Assembly (NCBI RefSeq): GCF_028769735.1
Contig: NC_088171.1
Span: 126,130,533 to 126,194,532, forward strand
DNA length: 64,000 bases
Source: Zonotrichia leucophrys gambelii
Lineage: Eukaryota > Chordata > Aves > Passeriformes > Passerellidae
Reading direction: 5' to 3'
Below, piece by piece: positions 1-13,880 of this stretch; the stretch's first letter is position 1; the number at the start of each line of letters is the position of its first letter. The notes under the pieces were generated by a model, which was given only the letters and a program-made list of their open reading frames with translations, ran no database searches and was not told the DNA's origin. The position numbers and the translations under genes are program-made.

Positions 1-2222
1 CTGGTTCATTTTGGGAGTTTTTAATATGCTGTTTGACACAGTTCTTCTGTGAATGGCCTAAAATATCAAACATAAGTTCTGTTCTATGGTGTAGCTGTTG
101 TGTCTGACTGGCTGCTCACTCATTGCAAGTCACATAGCCAATAATACAACCTCATTTCCATGGCCTGGAGGGGTCTTTTGAGGTTTCTGAGTCTCCCTTT
201 CTATTCATAAATTACACAGGTAAGAGGAAGGACCAGGTTTACAGAAGAGAACTGGAGTGGCTGTCTACCTATGACTCCACTAACAGTGATACTTCTTACT
301 TTCACTGAATGGCCCCATAAAATTGCAGAGCCTCCTATGAAGCACATCCATCTGCTTCACTCTCATGTTATTTCAGATCTTTTATATCATATTTTCCCTG
401 AAATTATTGTAGATCCCATTGAGAAGGAGATATAGGAAAAATAAGTCAGCCTTTACTATAAATTGATCTGTGCTGATCACCAATGATTGATCAGAACTCA
501 TTTGTTCTACTTTGTTTCTCACTTGGTACCTTCATTAGCACAAGACACCTTTTGGGGCAGTAAAAATTCACTTCCAGATGCATTTGACTAAGCTTCTGTT
601 TCTTATACCTTTGCATCCCAATGAGTTTTGGAAAACAACAGCAATAATTATTTCCTCTTACACTCTAGTTAATTCTTTCTCCATTTCACTTTCAAAAATT
701 TTTAAAATATTTGAAAATATTATAAAAATAATATAAAATAATATAAAAATATGTTTGCACTAAGGTAATTCAGTTGAATGACCTAAACATACATAAATGT
801 CTAAAACAAGACAATAACAGCCCATATCACAATGTCCTTTAATTTGCTGCAATAACACGTGGGGTTTTTCTTCTTCTTTCCTGAAATTGGGCTGAAAACC
901 ATCTCTGAGAATAGCCAAAATTTTGATTTGATTAAGCTACATTTTGACATCTGTTCTTCTCATTAGTGGACATCCATAAAGTCACTGCTACAGGAGTAAG
1001 CTTTCCTTCACCAGGAAGGAAATAAATAAGGTGCTACACTTCAATCTGCTTATTTTCGCCTTGAGACAAAATTAGACCATCTAAGCCTTGGTAAATTTAT
1101 GAAAATAGGGAGGTAGCTTCTTTTTTACTTTCCCAGCAGATCCAAAAGAAAACATTTCAACACTATGGTAAATATGAAGCGGCATTTGGAGAAAGAATAT
1201 TTCTGCCTAATCACAGTAATTCTGAATTAATATTTTAGTAGTCATTTACAGTCTCTACAGTTTCCATTTCAGGCTTTTACCAAAGTAATGTAGAGGCAGA
1301 AAGAAAAACAGATATTAGGGGCAAGAGGGTCCCAGTCAGCCCACACAAAAGCAAAACCACTTTTTTCTCTAAACATACTCTGGTTAATTTCCTACCTAAT
1401 TTTTCACAGGAGACCTGTTCTTCTCCTTGAGGACACAGACCAAGGCCCTTGGCACTCAGGAGAGTGCCTGAATTCATGAGCTCTACAATTTTAGAAGATG
1501 GGGTTGTCACTCAGGTCGTCTTGAGTGCAGAGGATGGACAGCAAATTCAGCAAGGCACCAGCTGGAGGCTCTTGGCCCATTTTTTCCCACAGCCCACAAG
1601 AATGGTATTAAATATTCAGCTATAAGGTGTGAGGGTTTCACCGTAGTGCTCTGAAAATCTTCTGCTGAACACAGTCCTGGTAAGTGCAGTAAGCCAGAAA
1701 AGGCATCTCCTACAAAAAACCCTAAAACCAAACACCAAAATATTGCCATGCATCTGTTTTAAATCCTGCACATAGAAATTGTCTGTCTTATATTCATATT
1801 AAAGAGATAAGGCATTTTCTTGGCTGTCAAGAGGGAAACGTGCATATATAATACTTTTCTGTTTTATACTTTCACAGTTCTGATGCTTCAGGAAATTATG
1901 CCAGTTATGGAAGGTAAAGGACAAGTAAGGAATCACCAGTGATCTGGGAATTTTACTACCTTGGCCTTTACAAAGACAGAAAGTAAAATAAGTAATTTTT
2001 TTTTTTAAATATTGGAAACATAGTAACTCCCAAGTAAAATAAAGCACCACTAAGGACTAACTAAAGACTGCTATGTGGTAAAGTCCAAGACCGAAAATCA
2101 AAATGTAGTCTATTACAGAAGTGAAGCCAATGTTCTCATTTACACAAAACCTATGATTATAAAACTGGAAATCAAATTAAAAAGAAGGAACAGAGATTTG
2201 GGGTTCTTTGATTTTTTTAATT

Positions 2223-2286
2223 TTTATTTTTATTTTATGTAAACTCTTTCCAGGGATTTATTTTTATTTTATGTAAACTCTTTCCA
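2223..2286. repeat. 30-bp direct duplication
   Basis: An identical 30-bp segment, T/A-rich and ending in ACTCTTTCCA, occurs at 2223-2252 and 2257-2286 with a 4-bp GGGA spacer. It looks like a local slippage or repair duplication. Confidence 0.9.
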
Positions 2287-5200
2287 ACTTAGAATAACAC
2301 TAACTTTCCTCTTGGTTGATATGTAGGTGTTTTTTGCAATTAATGTTTTGAGTGTATTTTTTCCTATAGATACCAGGTAAAAACCTATTCAGTCATAGTC
2401 TTATGTATTTTCCTTCAGTCTGGGAAAGATTAATAATGACTTTCATTACCTTTAAAATCATAATGATAAGTTTGGAGACTAATCTTTCGTCTTTCATCTT
2501 AAGCTGCAGTTCAAGGAATCATTCCACATTGGTAGATATAATCAATTTAATTTTCTTTAAAGTATGCAGTTTCTGCCTTTGTTTACAACTGTTAGCACAC
2601 TCTTCCTCAGATTTCTCCATGAGCTCTCTGGGGGCACAGGGCAGTTTTTTTGAAGTTCAGGCAACCCCTGACACTTTTCAGGTCACTTACATGTCCTTGA
2701 AAAAAAACCCAAGTGTTTTATCATCTGCAATCTCTGTTTCTTATCATCACAGTATTTTTTCTTACTTTTAAGATGTTAGAAGATATAAGTAAAGAATAAT
2801 AAAATATACTATACTCTACTGAAGTCCAATAAGCTCCTTGGATTTTGGAGGTATTTAATGTGCAGACTGCAGAAAGCAGTCTGCAAACAAATTATTTATT
2901 CATGAAGCCCAGTGTATTGACTGCTGACATGTAGGCATTGTAAAATACAAATATTGAAATGACACAGAAATGGTGATATAGAAAAGAAGGTATTTAACTG
3001 CAGACAAACCCCAAGACAATACTCTAATAGTTTTAAAGGTATTTGAAGTATTTTATATCACCATAAAAACTTTTGCAGAGTATAAGGTATTTCTTTGGCT
3101 ACAGTGAACCATGAATAATATTGCAGAAGTACTTAATTTCATTTAATAGCATTGAGTTGTGTATTTCATACAGAAGATAGCCTGGCTGCCTAGTAAAATT
3201 GATTCACAACAGTGAAACTGGTCAAATAATCTATTGTGAATAAAACCTGCTTTAAATTTGACCATTTCTCATAGAATAATTGCCCATTAATAACTTCTTG
3301 CATTATTCAGCCAGCTATAGACCACAGTATATTTATTTCTGAGGAAGATACTGAATTATTTGAGAAACTTTTGAGCGGTTGGTTACATAACTTCACTTAA
3401 ACTTTGTACTCACACCAGGATGTTGAGGTGACTGAATGCTGAATTGTATCACCCATGGCACCCACATAACATAGGGAAAATTGCATACATTTGATCAGAT
3501 TATTAAAATTAGCTTCTAGGAAATGATATTAGAAGTGAACAGAATCTTTTGGCTGAACTCTAAAATGACAGTTCACAGCCCTCTGTCTGCAGAATTTTGT
3601 GTTATGCAAACAATCCAGACAGTAGAAGATGTGCCTTGGCCTTCCCTTTAGACTGCATTCCAAGTTTCATTGATATTAGTCATGTAAACAGATACAAATA
3701 TTGTGAAGTTAAAAAACATTTTTGTTCCACATTCCATTGCAATCAAGAAAAGTTTTTTGTAGAAGACTCTGAGTGGCAGGGACTTCATCTCTGCTTTCCT
3801 TGAGAATAAGCAAATCTTTATAGCATTCAGAGTAGCAATTACCTGGGTTGACTGGACATTAAGGTTTGACACATCTGCTAATTTGTTCCTCTACCCTTGT
3901 ATGAAAAAGGGACCTGAACTTCAGCACTTTGTCAAAGCATATAACTCACAGCAAAAAAAAACCTGCCAGACTTCTCATATAGCCATTAGAGACAAATAGG
4001 TGCATCCTGGAGATGACTTCCCCAAGATATTTACCAGGACACATTCTTATTCAGAGAGAGATAATATTCTTCCTTCAAATTAGTATGTCAGTTTTCACCT
4101 TTGATGACAAATGTGCGCTATCACAATGCTTGCAAATGTTACAAAGCATTTACTAACACAAGCTTTGTTCCCCTAAGTGTGCTCACAAGGCACATGTTTA
4201 TAGGAATAGAAGAATTGTAGAAAACATTTCTTCCTGTATTTATGAACTTGCAGTTGACACTTTAATTTCTGTGGAATGTTTTCAATACTGCAAAATGAAA
4301 CTGGGGCCATTAGGAAAGAGAAGATGAGAGGAATGGACAGATAGTGTTGAATTGTCTGAAATTTTAACTGGATACTGCCTAATTCTATTTGCCAAGTTCA
4401 CTGATACTGTGGGGTTGTCTGCTACTTTACCTGACACCATGCCACACTGCTAAAAAATTCTGTTCTGCACTAGATAAAACTACTTATAGGTTTTTGATAT
4501 AATTGATAAAAGGAAACTAATGGGATGCTGCATAACCGAATTAGGGAATGTAGCTGTTGAATTAACAAGCATTCAAAGACCAGCTGCAATTTCTCTGGGA
4601 AAATGTCACAGAGGTTCCTCCTTTATTCAATAATTTGGCGCAATCTAAACTTTGAAGATCTGCATCTATAATGTAACATTTTCTGTGCTCATTAAAAAAG
4701 CTGAAGGAGATTTGGATCTTCTGAAGGAATACAGTCATGCCATGATTCCCACCAAAAAAAATTAATAATGTATTAATTCATTTAGAACTATATGTATACT
4801 TAGGCTTAATGGAAGTATGTGCTTAGGCAGATGTGTTTGTTTTGTTGTACTTTACAGACTGTCAGAAGTTTTTGTAACTTGCTGTGAAACCTGCCTTTTT
4901 GTTTTGCAATACTTTATAATAACTGTGTTCATAAATTTGTTAAGACTTGGGTTCTTAAATTTCTTTTAAATTCTTTTCCCTATACAACAAGAGAACAAAA
5001 TTTTTTTGCTTGGGTTTGGATTTACATGTTTCTCTTTTTTTCTAATCTTTCTACATAAGTTTTTTTGTAGCCAACAAAAGAAGAAAAAGTTATTTTATGC
5101 TTTATTAGGCTGGGTGACATATTCTTCCAAGATCCTGTGGTCAGCAGTATTTTCAGCAAATTGTGTGTCACACTTGACTGCAGTTAAGAAATTGTAAAAC

Positions 5201-5481
5201 AAATAACTATAGAGTAAAACAGGTCTAATTATGGATACACTGGCAAACTTTCTTTTCTGTACACATCAGTCATAAACAGGCCTTGACTGTACATATTACA
5301 CAAACTTGAATATTTCCAAATGCCTTCTAAAAAGGTTGTACTGTTTGGTTAGCATCTATTTGTTCTGTGTGTGTATGAAGGATCATCTAAGCCAGACTAT
5401 ATTACTTCTGTTTCCAAATTTGAGAAATGTTTAAACAAACAAAACCCAGTCCTCATTCTTGCTCTTTAGCATGTAGTATGT

Positions 5482-5539
5482 TTTCAAATGGAGAATATAG
5501 AGTGCATTAAAAAATGCACTCTATATTCTCCATTTGAAA
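5482..5539. repeat. Perfect 27-bp inverted repeat with 4-nt loop
   Basis: Arms 5482-5508 and 5513-5539 are exact reverse complements across all 27 positions, separated by AAAA. The RNA from either strand could fold into an uninterrupted 27-bp stem. No ORF, tRNA or LTR feature overlaps it, and it has no terminal repeats of a transposon that I recognise. A quasi-palindrome corrected to perfection by template switching is the simplest origin. A hairpin small-RNA precursor is possible, but perfect pairing and a 4-nt loop are unlike a typical animal miRNA. Confidence 0.95.
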
Positions 5540-6639
5540 GTTTATTTCTGTGCTCAGTTCACATAGCACTTCTCATGTTGTGTTATTCAGTGCAGAATCC
5601 TGCCAGTAAAATTTTAAATAACAATAAAGTTCAATGAGGTAGTAAATATGACAGAATTTATTAATATCCCTGTATTTCAAATAGCAACCTTCTGTTTGTC
5701 AAAGTTGACAAGTATAATTATTTGCTTTCTAAAAAGCAAACTAGAACTCTCCATAGAGCTCTTTATTAAAACAATTGCCAGTTACAAATTTCCTCCATAT
5801 GTCTCTTAACTGCAGGGAACACTCCTGGTTTGAGTGTTTGAAGGCACATTGGGCAAAAAGCAGTAGCTTTACACATCACTATGCCATAAATATGCCTCAT
5901 AGAAATGTTTTAAAAATACCACAAAAAATCTTGAGGTATTTTGAAAATATTTTGGTTTGATATTTTGATTTAAAATATCAACTGGTTCAGGCCAGCTAAC
6001 TGGCTGGTAGCTGGCAATGATGCAAAATAGTTTCACTGTAGTTTCACTATAAAACTGGCCCAAGACTGTAATGTCCCCAGCCTTCGCTGTAATAATTTAA
6101 TCTGTCATTTCAAAATGTCAATGCTTGGGGTTTCCCAAACATTTTTGCCAAGGCTGCTTTCTCTTTAAGAATAGTGAAAGCATTATTTTGAAATATACAT
6201 TAAAAACAGGTTTTAAAATGTTTTCAAGTTCGGAACATATATGAAGAACTTATAAATTGACAGATTCATTTTTCCTATAAGATGAGTGTGCTGCATCATT
6301 GAGATTAAATACAGTTAAATTGTCATTGTTCTTAGCTTATTGCTTTGTTTCTCTAAGTTATCACATCTACGGGTAATCTTTTGAAATGGGTTAGCACAAA
6401 GGGTCAGTAAGAAATCGGAGGCCACTGAAATCAGATCAGCTCTTACTATTTTCAATTTTATCGCCACATCTTAATGATCCATAAAGTGATAAAGAAATGG
6501 ACGACTCAAATCACACAAATGCATGAGAACAATCTCCGCCTGGCAAGGACAAAGCAAGTTCTTTGCACTGAGTACAAAAGTGATCCCCAAATACAATTCT
6601 TGAAAGACGTCAAAATGCCTACTCTACAGCAGGAAAGTC

Positions 6640-6856
6640 CAAGTAGACACTGGCAAGTGGTGAGGCACTTGGAATTGATAACCCAGAGAAGTTGTGGCTG
6701 TCCCATTTCTGAAAGTGTTTAAGGCCAGGCTGGATGGGGCTTTGAATAACCTGGTCTAGTGAAAATTGTCGATGCCCATGGCAGCAGGTTTGGGACTAAA
6801 TGATCATTTAAGTTCCTTTCCAGCCCAAACCATTCTGTGATTCTGTGATTTTATGA
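6640..6856 (+). mobile_element. CR1 LINE 3' fragment, plus orientation
   Basis: The 3' end of a CR1 non-LTR retrotransposon. It has the typical phrases GAGAAGTTGTGGCTG, AGGCCAGGCTGGATGGGGC and GATCATTTAAGTTCC, and ends in ATTCTGTGATTCTGTG, the short tandem octamer that marks CR1 3' termini. It is 5'-truncated, as most CR1 copies are. The 5' limit is approximate. Confidence 0.9.
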
Positions 6857-9800
6857 AACCTCCAAACTGAAGACATACCCAGTGACTAGCAGAGAGTGTT
6901 CAGTTGTGTTGATGCCACAGTGTGCTGATCTACTCTTCTGTAGATAAGTCTTGTTCTGTAGAAGCTCTTATCAGTTTTTGGCTCTGAATAAGGATGAACA
7001 GGAAGAAGACCTTCCCTGCCAGGAGTAGCACATTTCTGGAGACACTAGCTCAAATTCACAGCCACACACTGAGTGAGCTCTGCTCCCCCCAGGGTCAGTG
7101 CAGCCTCCTCAGTGGCCTTATGCACACTGTGCAACCCAGAGTGAAGGATTGTACAGACAACTCAGCATGAAAATTAGAAATATAACTTCCATTCTTTATA
7201 AAGCTTCTCCTAACTACACTCATTCCCACGTCATGAGCAACTCTAAGGAGACAACTGGGCAATCTGTTTCTCATCTTTTATACAACTGCTCTGCAATCAT
7301 CTCCTTCCTTGAAAAATGCACCACAGATTAGAAGATGGGATGCTTTTGGTAAAATTTATTTCATAATTCAGAATTTATTCATAATTCATGTACACAGCAA
7401 GCATGGAAAGTCCTGCTTAGCTGTTCATGTTGCATGGGATGTCATGAGAGGAACTAAGACACAAGACCAGGGAGATACTCTCTTGAGTAATTAAAGAGTT
7501 TTCCTTAAATTTTATGAGTGAAAAGAATAACATAAAAATTGCTGTATGAAACTGACTAAAGTCTTGTTTCAGTATTTTATTTTACAGATACTGAGGCATT
7601 CAATTGGAGCCACGACAATTAAAATCTTGTTGGATGGAGACCCCTAAAGAATTATCCCTGAAAGAATTAACAGGTTTTCTGTGTGAAAATCATAGTGAAG
7701 TTTGCTTTTAAGTACTTATAAGCCTTTCTTTTCAACAGAACTTCATTTTAGTAATTAGTGTCAAAATTGTCTATCAGTTGTTTAATTCTTTTATTTAATT
7801 TAAACTTTTGAAATTCTTGTTCAAACACACACTTGTGTTATTTATAACAGAATATAATAAAATAAATTCATGGAATACAAGCTAGTGAGACAAACATTTT
7901 GCCCCAAGATGATCTCTTTAAAAAGAAACACTGACACTTCTGGATTCTTCTTTCACTCAGAAGTAGCTAAAGCTTTCTGGAGAAGTCATATTTTGTTGAA
8001 AACCAGCAGCATAATGCCTCAGGCCTAGATTCTAGACTGGCTTATTCACAAAAATATTTAATCTATGTTCACTTGAGAAACAGAATAAAACAGACATGAG
8101 GCATATGTGGGTCAAAATCCTGGACAAAGAGAAGTCAGTGTTGCCTCATTAATTACTGGCATTTACAAACCTACAATGTTTTGTTAAAAGTGTGAAATTT
8201 TCATTAAATATTAAATATCTATATTTTGATTTATAATAAATAGACACTAGTCTTATCACATAGTTTACAACATGCGTAACTAAACAATCAGATTATCAAT
8301 GCTTTTAAAAATTTAACAGCAAACTTCAGTAAAATATGTAGGAAATTAAGAGAATGCAAGATGACCCTTTTGCTTTAGAGTCATATTGGCTGTTCACAGT
8401 TAATATAGTTGAGAAGTTATTACATACTGGATATTTTCTACGTTATGAAAGGATATTTGTCCAAATGAAGAATCCTCCTGCATCCAAGGCAATAAAGTAG
8501 AAAATGTACCTAAAATTAGAGCTGAATCCCAATGAATCAAAATTTGAATGCCAAAAGACTTCTTGTAATTCTATTTTGGTAATTTTACAAGTCTTGTCTC
8601 CTACTGTTGTCACATATCCTAAAACAGTGCAGTATGCTCATTCCAAGCCTATCCAGTTTGTGAAACCATGCAGCACCAGCTAATGCACATGTTCTCTGTG
8701 CCCTTGGGACTGAGGCTTCTGTCTCAGGCACAGGAACAGGGCCTGATGCTCAGCCAGGGTCTGGCCTTGATTCTGAGCCAGGATTGGGCCAGTATGTTCC
8801 CTTGCATACAGGCCATCCAAACTACCTTATAGTAATATTGGGAGGTTTGCCATTTTTTTGCCATTTTATTGTCAGAAGATCCAGGGAGACTTCAGGGACT
8901 TAGTGGACTTGTGACAAAGCTCTTACTGTACACACTGATGAGCTGCACAGCAATAGAATTCAGGCCTGGCCCACTGCTTCCTGGCCCATTGCTGCTGGGA
9001 TTAGCTTTTCCTGACTGCAGATACAAGCATCTTATCTAAATCAATAAAAGGGAGTTCATTAAAGATAAACTGTGGGAGAGGAAAATTTGCAATTTCTTCC
9101 AGACAGTCTGAAAAATCCCATTATTTTTCTTATGAAGGGTTCTGTTTCCTTTATAAAGCCAAATGTTGCTCTGACTTATTCGAGCACTCTTGAAATAAAA
9201 AAGTCAGTTCTTGGCAAAATGAGTCCTTAAACGGCAAAGATCAAATCAAGTTTCAGAAGAAGAGGAGACAAACAGAAGTACCACAAAGTGGATATTAAGT
9301 TTTTATTTTACCAAGGAATAATTGAAGTTAAAAATTCTGAAGAGGTCAGCTAAGGCTGAGAGCACGCATGCCCAGAGGGCAGAACCTGGCCTGCAAGAAT
9401 ACTGCAGGATTGGAAGCAAAGGCTGCATGAAGCTTTTGCAAACTGAGCTCATGAAAAATGTACCAGTATTAAACACACACACTGTCAGTGATTAGGAGGT
9501 TTGCCATTTATTGCAAAAGCTAATTTCACTTCATTATCTTTTCTTCATCAATTGATGTGGCACACTTCTCAGCCATGAATGCTTGGCTAGATAGGAGTGA
9601 GGCCTGATAACACACAGACACCCTCGTTCTCCTATGCACCAAATTGACAGGATGTAGAGGATCCTTGAAAGCTGTAAAATAGCATTAGTAAGAGATAATA
9701 AAGAGAAATTTTCCTCTGTGTTCATTAATAACCTGGGAATGAGAATAGTGATAGCTTTTTCAGAGATGGGAATATAAATGAGAGGAAGCAAACTATATTA

Positions 9801-12800
9801 AAATGCAACATCTCTTGCCAGATTCCAGATTAGCTATGGTATCAGAAGAAAGCTCCTAGAAAAAATGTCACGGCATGTTTTCATTGCATATTTGCTATCC
9901 CACTTCATGCACCCCAGTGAATGTTTAATGAATAAATGGCAAATATTCTACACAGCTATTTAGATAATGCAAAACAAGAAGTAATTATTTCACTGGTAAA
10001 TTTTTTTGACAGACATTTTTTGTAGTTTATAGCAACAAATGAGAATAATGCATTTTCAATTTAAAAGAGCAAGAGGGTGTCATAAAACATAGGATCCTTA
10101 ATGAAGGTTTCAGGAGACTGGATATGAGTAAAGAACTCTAGTATAAAATGCTAAAATTAAAAAAAAATCATTTACAAAAGAAACACTTTTTAAAAACTTG
10201 CAAACCCAACTTATTAAGGTAGTTCCTGACACAATTTTCTGCCAAGTGTTTCTTCTTTGCCGCTCCGCTGAGAAATCTGGAAATAATAAAAACAAAGAAG
10301 CTATTATCTAAGAAGCAAATTTTAGAAAAGAAAATTCATTTCATCCTACCAAAGTAAATTCAACTGTCAGTGAAAATGCCTTTCAACAGAAAGGCACAAT
10401 TCTTCTTCTAGAAGATGAAGGCAAAATGTATATCTGAGAGATGGCTCCAATGTCCAAAAGCTTAGTTGCCATTTTATCAGCTTGATAAAAGGAATTACTC
10501 CTCATTTCAAATCCTTCCTCATTTACGTGCTCAGAATAGCATGGTAACAAAACCTTGATCATTAAGAATATACCACACATCTTGCAGAGCACTTTTTCAG
10601 TGTAAAATTATAATTCACAGCTGTGACATCTAGTTGTAAAAGAAAACTATATCCTTGGTTACATGCCTGAATTTGCTTTTTAGTGTAGAGCATAGTTTAC
10701 ATGAATTTTTCTATTTGTAAATTATTTCTGCTAGAGAAAACCCAATTATTATTTCGTCTAATTTGCCCATAGCCACTAGCATGTTACAACTCTGTTGATG
10801 CAAACCATTCCCAGGTCCTTTAAGTCCTGGTCTCAGAGCTAAAACTTCCTGTGGCAGGGTGTGAGTAGTGAGATCAAGAGGAGACAAAGATTGTGTGACA
10901 CTGGTATAGGTACAACTTAGGTGGAAACTTACTGTTTAAACTCTTAACACTGAGACCAAGCTTTGGCAAATTCTCAAGAGCCAAGCTTTAAGTGGTTGTC
11001 ACTATGTGCCTCCATCTCCCCATCAAACACAAACAGTCATCTTCAAGGCACGTATTTAGTCTAAGCCAAATACCTGGTCTGTCTTTGAGAAAGACCTTGA
11101 TTTATCCTTTGTGGCACATGGCAGTAGTTAGTCTGATTGATTCACTCACTGCTCAGAAAATTAAAATACAAAATAACACAAAATAAAATAAAAAATAAGA
11201 CAAACTAAGAAACAAACAAAACTCCTCTCAGAATCCATTAACAAGAGACGCTTCATATACACATAGCAAAAAAATTATGTTACAAAGAATAGTGATGGAA
11301 AATGTTAAGTGGTCATCTCAAATAGGTGAAACAATGTATTAAATTATTTAAATAATTCAGGCAAGATATTTCAGTCATATCTATTACCGTATAAATTTCA
11401 TAAACAGTAATGCAAATAATCAGAGACCGTTACATGGCTGTTACATTAGCAGCACAGCTGGATGCAGCATCGAAGTCCATAAAGGAGAGGAATTGTTGTT
11501 GTTATGCTATGATATGAGACTTGAATAAGAGTTTAGAAGTAGCATTAATTTTCTTGATTAAAGATTAACAAGGTGAAGTGTTTAATTGGTATTTTAACTG
11601 GATAGCAAGGAAATAAATTCTGCATTTTGGAGTTTAATGAGTTCTATGAATCATGGAAACACAGCTCTTTGTCTAATTTAAAATTTAAAAGTTATCTCAA
11701 ATTGCATTTATTTAAGATCATATTGGTTTTGACTTAGGGAAATAAGGGAATCTGATAAAAGTTTATTCTTATTCCTAAGCTTTATTTCTTTGTCAACTAT
11801 TTTTCTGCTTCTTAGACAGTAAATCTGGTGTAACTAATCTATGAAATTTAATGACTTTTCAAGTTTGGCTCAAAAAGTTAATGTTGATATAATATTACTT
11901 CATCTGTGTACTGGTGTCCTCTTAAGAACCCCAAAAGATCTCTTTACCTGCCGACAAAACATCTCTCAGTGCACCAAAATTTTTGTTCACAGGATTTCTA
12001 GAATTTCCTTCTCCTACCTCTGATAGAGGTTAATCCCTTTTCACAGTCTTCTCCTGTTCCACCTGCATATTTTTTTGAAATAAGGTTTTTCTTCTTTATC
12101 TCTAATTTCTTTTTAATTTAGGTGTTTCATTTGGCCTTGTATAAGAAAACCAAGAAACAAACCCTTATAAAACCTTGCCCACCTCTGAGCTGGATGCCTC
12201 ACTTCTCCTGCCTTCACTGTTCAGACTCTGCTCATTTTGTCCTGTTCCACAGCTCAGCTCAGTTCAAAAAGTGTCTAACAGGCTTGTTCATTGTCCTACA
12301 CTGTTTCTGTCAGCAAACTTGGCTCATTATATTTAGATGAGACATGCAAGAATTTCTGGCTACATGTCTAGAAAATACAGTGCCAAACTGATTATTGAGG
12401 AACAGTTTTTATAACAGCAACATAATAATTTCCCTAATTTCAACAATAATTCATACTTTGGATGGATTTGTAAATTGTATGAATTATTCCAGATATCTGT
12501 CCATACTGTAATTTATGCCATCCAAGTAAGATTAGAGGAACACAGCTGTATTTTTCTGACTTAAAAGTTTGTGACTATTTGAATCTGTGAAATGTTCTAA
12601 TACTTTGTGTCTGTCAAGAGGATGCTTAAAGAAAGTTTTATTGGTTGGTAATGTTACTGTTTAGAGAAGTTGCTTGCCTTTCAAACTTTACTGTATAGTA
12701 AGATTGATTTGAAAGATGAAGATATGCAACACGTGTCACAGTGTCTGGAAATGGATAAAATCAAGTGTTGGATTAAATACTAGTCAAATAAAACTTACAC

Positions 12801-13710
12801 ACAAAAAAAACCAACATTCTGCTTTCAGCATCTGCAGTAGCAGATATTGATCAAACACCATGTCTTAATAACATGATCATGAAGCATTGTTAGATATGAA
12901 TCAGATTCTCTTTCCCAAATGTGTTTAAGGCAGATTCTGCTTGGTGTGCTCAAAGCTCACTGTCAGTAATAAGTGCAGCAGAGGGCTACTTTCCTTGGAA
13001 GATGTGAATCCACGTTCTGTTCCTATGGTCTTTTTTTATGTTCAGAAATACCCAACCCAACTTAGACCTTTTTCAGGGAAGTAAGGTAAGGAGAATGAAG
13101 GTATTTTCCTTTTTGAATAATGATTCTCCTTCTGAGAGTTGTTCTGAAGTCGTTAGATTTGTAGAAGTAGTACCACCAGCTCCTCTTTGAAATAAAAAAA
13201 AAAACTGTGAGAGGGGAAATGGAGCAGAACTGTTGGACTTAGTTTTTGATACTGCAGCAGTACTCTGAGTAAACCTCAGAAAAATCACCTATAACAACAG
13301 AGAGTAATGATGATGATGTACAGAACACTGGGAACTGTGATGACCTGCATCAGAGCTGAAGCCTCTTTGGCCCATCTGTTTTGAAACCATGCACCAGAGG
13401 GTAGCAGATGTCCTTACAAAGGGAAATGTGCTACTCCACATGATGTATATGAGGCATTGCTGTCACATGCAAAACTGTCATACTTATGCAGATTGCTATG
13501 CACAGGGGCCAACAGATATAGACAGGTAATTTACCACAATTAAATCTTATTCAGCTTCAATAAAATTGGATAACAGCAGCTACAAGCACAAAGTGTAAAG
13601 GACTGCTGGCTCCAAGTGAAAGAATCCTTCAGCTACAAGAAACCGTAGGTATTACTATGCAAACTTCATAAAAAATGACTGGGATTAACATTATGTTATA
13701 TATGAAATGT
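6857..13710. other. Intergenic, no recognisable gene
   Basis: AT-rich sequence with only short frames and no splice-bounded coding exon I could support on either strand. No LTR or LINE was recognised, although ancient diverged repeats would escape this reading. Confidence 0.55.
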
Positions 13711-13880
13711 AGAGATATAGATATAGATATAGATATAGATATAGATATAGATATAGATATAGATATAGATATAGATATAGATATAGATATAGATATAGAT
13801 AGATATAGACATATATATATAGATAAATATATATATACACATATACACATATATAATACATATATAATAACATATATATG
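13711..13880. repeat. (AGATAT)n microsatellite with AT-rich tail
   Basis: A hexanucleotide array of AGATAT runs from about 13711 to 13806 (around 16 units). It then decays into TATATA/ACATAT tracts to about 13880. The array creates artificial open frames of alternating Ile-Asp, Ile-Ser or Tyr-Leu in several frames; none is a gene. Confidence 0.97.

Larger units (their letters stand above)
1..6630. other. Intergenic, no recognisable gene
   Basis: AT-rich flank downstream of ENY2. Only short open frames (under about 125 codons) occur, and none resembles a protein family I know. A minus-strand frame near 1507-1749 starts with a hydrophobic stretch and contains an acceptor-like TTTTTTGTAG, but it has no homology I recognise and no partner exon. 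In mammals PKHD1L1 follows ENY2 on the same strand; I looked for its IPT/TIG-like exons on the minus strand here and found none. Apart from the short repeats listed separately, I see nothing functional. Confidence 0.6.

Noticed and set aside
1507..1749. Minus-strand frame with hydrophobic start that could be a signal-peptide exon
   Set aside because: No homology recognised, no clear donor, and the hydrophobic part overlaps a polypyrimidine tract; not enough to call an exon.
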